Both the position numbers and the translations under genes were made by a program. The notes below the pieces were generated by a model, which saw nothing but the letters and a program-made list of their open reading frames with translations, was not told the origin of the DNA and did no database searches. 7,447 bases of DNA from NCBI GenBank assembly GCA_934631055.1, contig CAKTXP010000119.1, positions 1-7,447 on the forward strand, in the 5' to 3' direction. The stretch comes from an uncultured Clostridia bacterium (lineage in GTDB: Bacteria > Bacillota > Clostridia > Christensenellales > Aristaeellaceae). Below are positions 6,848 to 7,447 of the stretch, piece by piece. Within the stretch, counting starts at the first letter, position 1. Each line of letters starts with the position of its first letter.

Positions 6848-6875
6848 ATTATATCAGAAGGCGTCGAAAACTCAA
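6848..6875 (-). promoter_or_regulatory. Predicted promoter of the M23 gene
   Basis: On the minus strand a -35 TTGAGT (6870-6875), a 16-bp spacer and a perfect -10 TATAAT (6848-6853) precede the gene, giving a leader of about 65 nt. The leader has no structure I can support beyond the GGAGG ribosome site. Confidence 0.75.
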
Positions 6876-6936
6876 GCGTTTTTTGCCTGTTTCATTTTCA
6901 CGGCGGCAAATAATTCATTTTTACGCTTTCTGCGCA

Positions 6937-6966
6937 TTGGCAAAATGCCTGCGGCTATGTTATGAT
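6937..6966 (+). promoter_or_regulatory. Predicted outward promoter with extended -10
   Basis: TTGGCA (6937-6942), an 18-bp spacer and TATGAT (6961-6966), with TG one base before the -10 (an extended -10). It points right into the repeat region, where no ribosome site or convincing reading frame follows before the window ends. It could transcribe the hairpin array as RNA, or serve a gene beyond the edge. Confidence 0.5.
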
Positions 6967-6990
6967 AACGGGAAACGGTTGGGAGGGGAC

Positions 6991-7057
6991 GGTTGGGGCT
7001 TCGCCCCAAACCCCACCAAGAACCTGAGGTTCTTGGATTTCCCGATTCGCTTCGCGG
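6991..7057 (+). repeat. Hairpin-rich repeat, module A, copy 2
   Basis: Two hairpins, TTGGGGC-TTC-GCCCCAA (6993-7009) and CCAAGAACC-TGA-GGTTCTTGG (7016-7036), are joined by ACCCCA and followed by TTTCCCG and a short ATTCGC-rich inverted segment. The layout matches the serC-serA gap in opposite orientation. Two base pairs of the second hairpin are swapped relative to that copy, with both partners changed. Confidence 0.85.
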
Positions 7058-7066
7058 CGGATTAAA

Positions 7067-7150
7067 TCATTTTTATCAAACGACGCGCATGCGCGTCGTA
7101 TTCGCAAGCGAATTAAAACCGGCGCGAAGCAAAAATGGGAGTCTGAGGGG
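7067..7150 (+). repeat. Palindromic repeat, module B, copy 2
   Basis: A perfect 20-bp palindrome (7080-7099, centre GCGCATGCGC) is followed directly by a second inverted repeat ATTCGC-AA-GCGAAT (7100-7113) and then TTAAAACC and an A-rich spacer. The sequence parallels the minus strand at about 5560-5638. Here module A precedes B directly, while the other B copy lacks A. Confidence 0.8.
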
Positions 7151-7447
7151 ATTGGAATCACGCGCCCGCAGTGCGGGATTCAGCGTGATGGAAATCGGGA
7201 ATCGTAAGAAACGCTTGCGTTTCTATACGAGTTTCCCGGACTGGAATCCCTCAGACGGGTTTGGGATTGAAGCCACGCGCCCGCTGTGCGGGATTCAGCG
7301 TGATGGAAATCGGGAATCGTAAGAAACGCTTGCGTTTCTATACGAGTTTCCCGGACTGGAATCCCTCAGACGGGTTTGGGATTGAAGCCACGCGCCCGCT
7401 GTGCGGGATTTAGCGTGGCGGAAATCGGAAATCGTAAGAAACGCCTT
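7151..7447 (+). repeat. 115-bp tandem repeat array, module C (2.6 units, runs off the edge)
   Basis: Units start at 7151, 7266 and 7381 (third cut at 67 bp). Units 1 and 2 differ at only four bases. Each holds hairpin 1, an outer stem of five to seven pairs around CCCGC-NGT-GCGGG (7157-7189 in unit 1). It also holds hairpin 2, a long imperfect stem from CGGGAA (7196) to TTCCCG (7238) with an 8-bp top AGAAACGC/GCGTTTCT. GGGATT and AATCCC ends bracket the unit. The single module-C copy at 5503-5551 has hairpin 1 but lacks hairpin 2. Open frames crossing the array have no ribosome site, so I call no gene. Confidence 0.92.

Noticed and set aside
5547..6965. Plus-strand frame of about 472 codons over the M23 gene
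   Set aside because: It begins inside a repeat with no ribosome site, is antisense to a gene with a signal peptide and promoter, and ends in that gene's promoter region.
6993..7322. Plus-strand frame through the repeat region as a protein gene
   Set aside because: Every part of it is repeat DNA with perfect palindromes, no ribosome site precedes it, and it crosses tandem units in a way that puts successive units in different frames.
7151..7447. CRISPR array
   Set aside because: The whole 115-bp unit repeats with no unique spacers, and no cas gene is present.

Overview
The window looks like chromosomal DNA from an anaerobic member of the Clostridia (Bacillota), probably a gut-type lineage. 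The basis is GC-rich coding sequence, strong AGGAGG-type ribosome binding sites, consensus sigma-A-type promoters in AT-richer gaps, an acetogen/clostridial-type formate--tetrahydrofolate ligase, and a secreted protein with PTATPVPEAT-like low-complexity tails. This placement is an inference; no rRNA or marker gene is present.

Layout, left to right. (1) 1-2321, minus strand: serC followed by serA (cut by the left edge), encoding two consecutive steps of serine synthesis from 3-phosphoglycerate and probably one transcript. The 128-bp gap between them holds a hairpin-rich repeat. (2) 2322-2701: divergent control region with a serC promoter on the minus strand, a fhs promoter on the plus strand, and a perfect 16-bp palindrome abutting the fhs -35 box. 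(3) 2702-4372, plus strand: fhs, which charges tetrahydrofolate with formate. (4) 4426-4488: a long hairpin with A/T flanks, suited to ending transcription from both sides. (5) 4488-5408, minus: a four-helix membrane protein that looks like an internal duplication of a (2 TM + PH-like) unit. (6) 5442-5638: a minus-strand terminator and a repeat copy. (7) 5676-6776, minus: a secreted M23/LytM-type protein with an altered catalytic motif and its own promoter. (8) 6777-7447: no convincing gene; it holds the M23 promoter, an outward plus-strand promoter, a composite palindromic repeat and a 115-bp tandem repeat running off the right edge.

How the genes work together: SerA and SerC feed serine, which (through GlyA, not seen here) gives one-carbon units to tetrahydrofolate, while Fhs loads formate onto the same carrier. 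The left half is therefore a serine/one-carbon cluster read from a shared divergent region. The membrane protein and the M23 protein form a separate cell-envelope pair.

The least explained content is the repeat family. Modules occur between serC and serA, between the M23 and membrane genes, and at the right end, where one module is amplified in tandem. Stem positions differ between copies in a compensatory way, which suggests that the folded form is what is kept.
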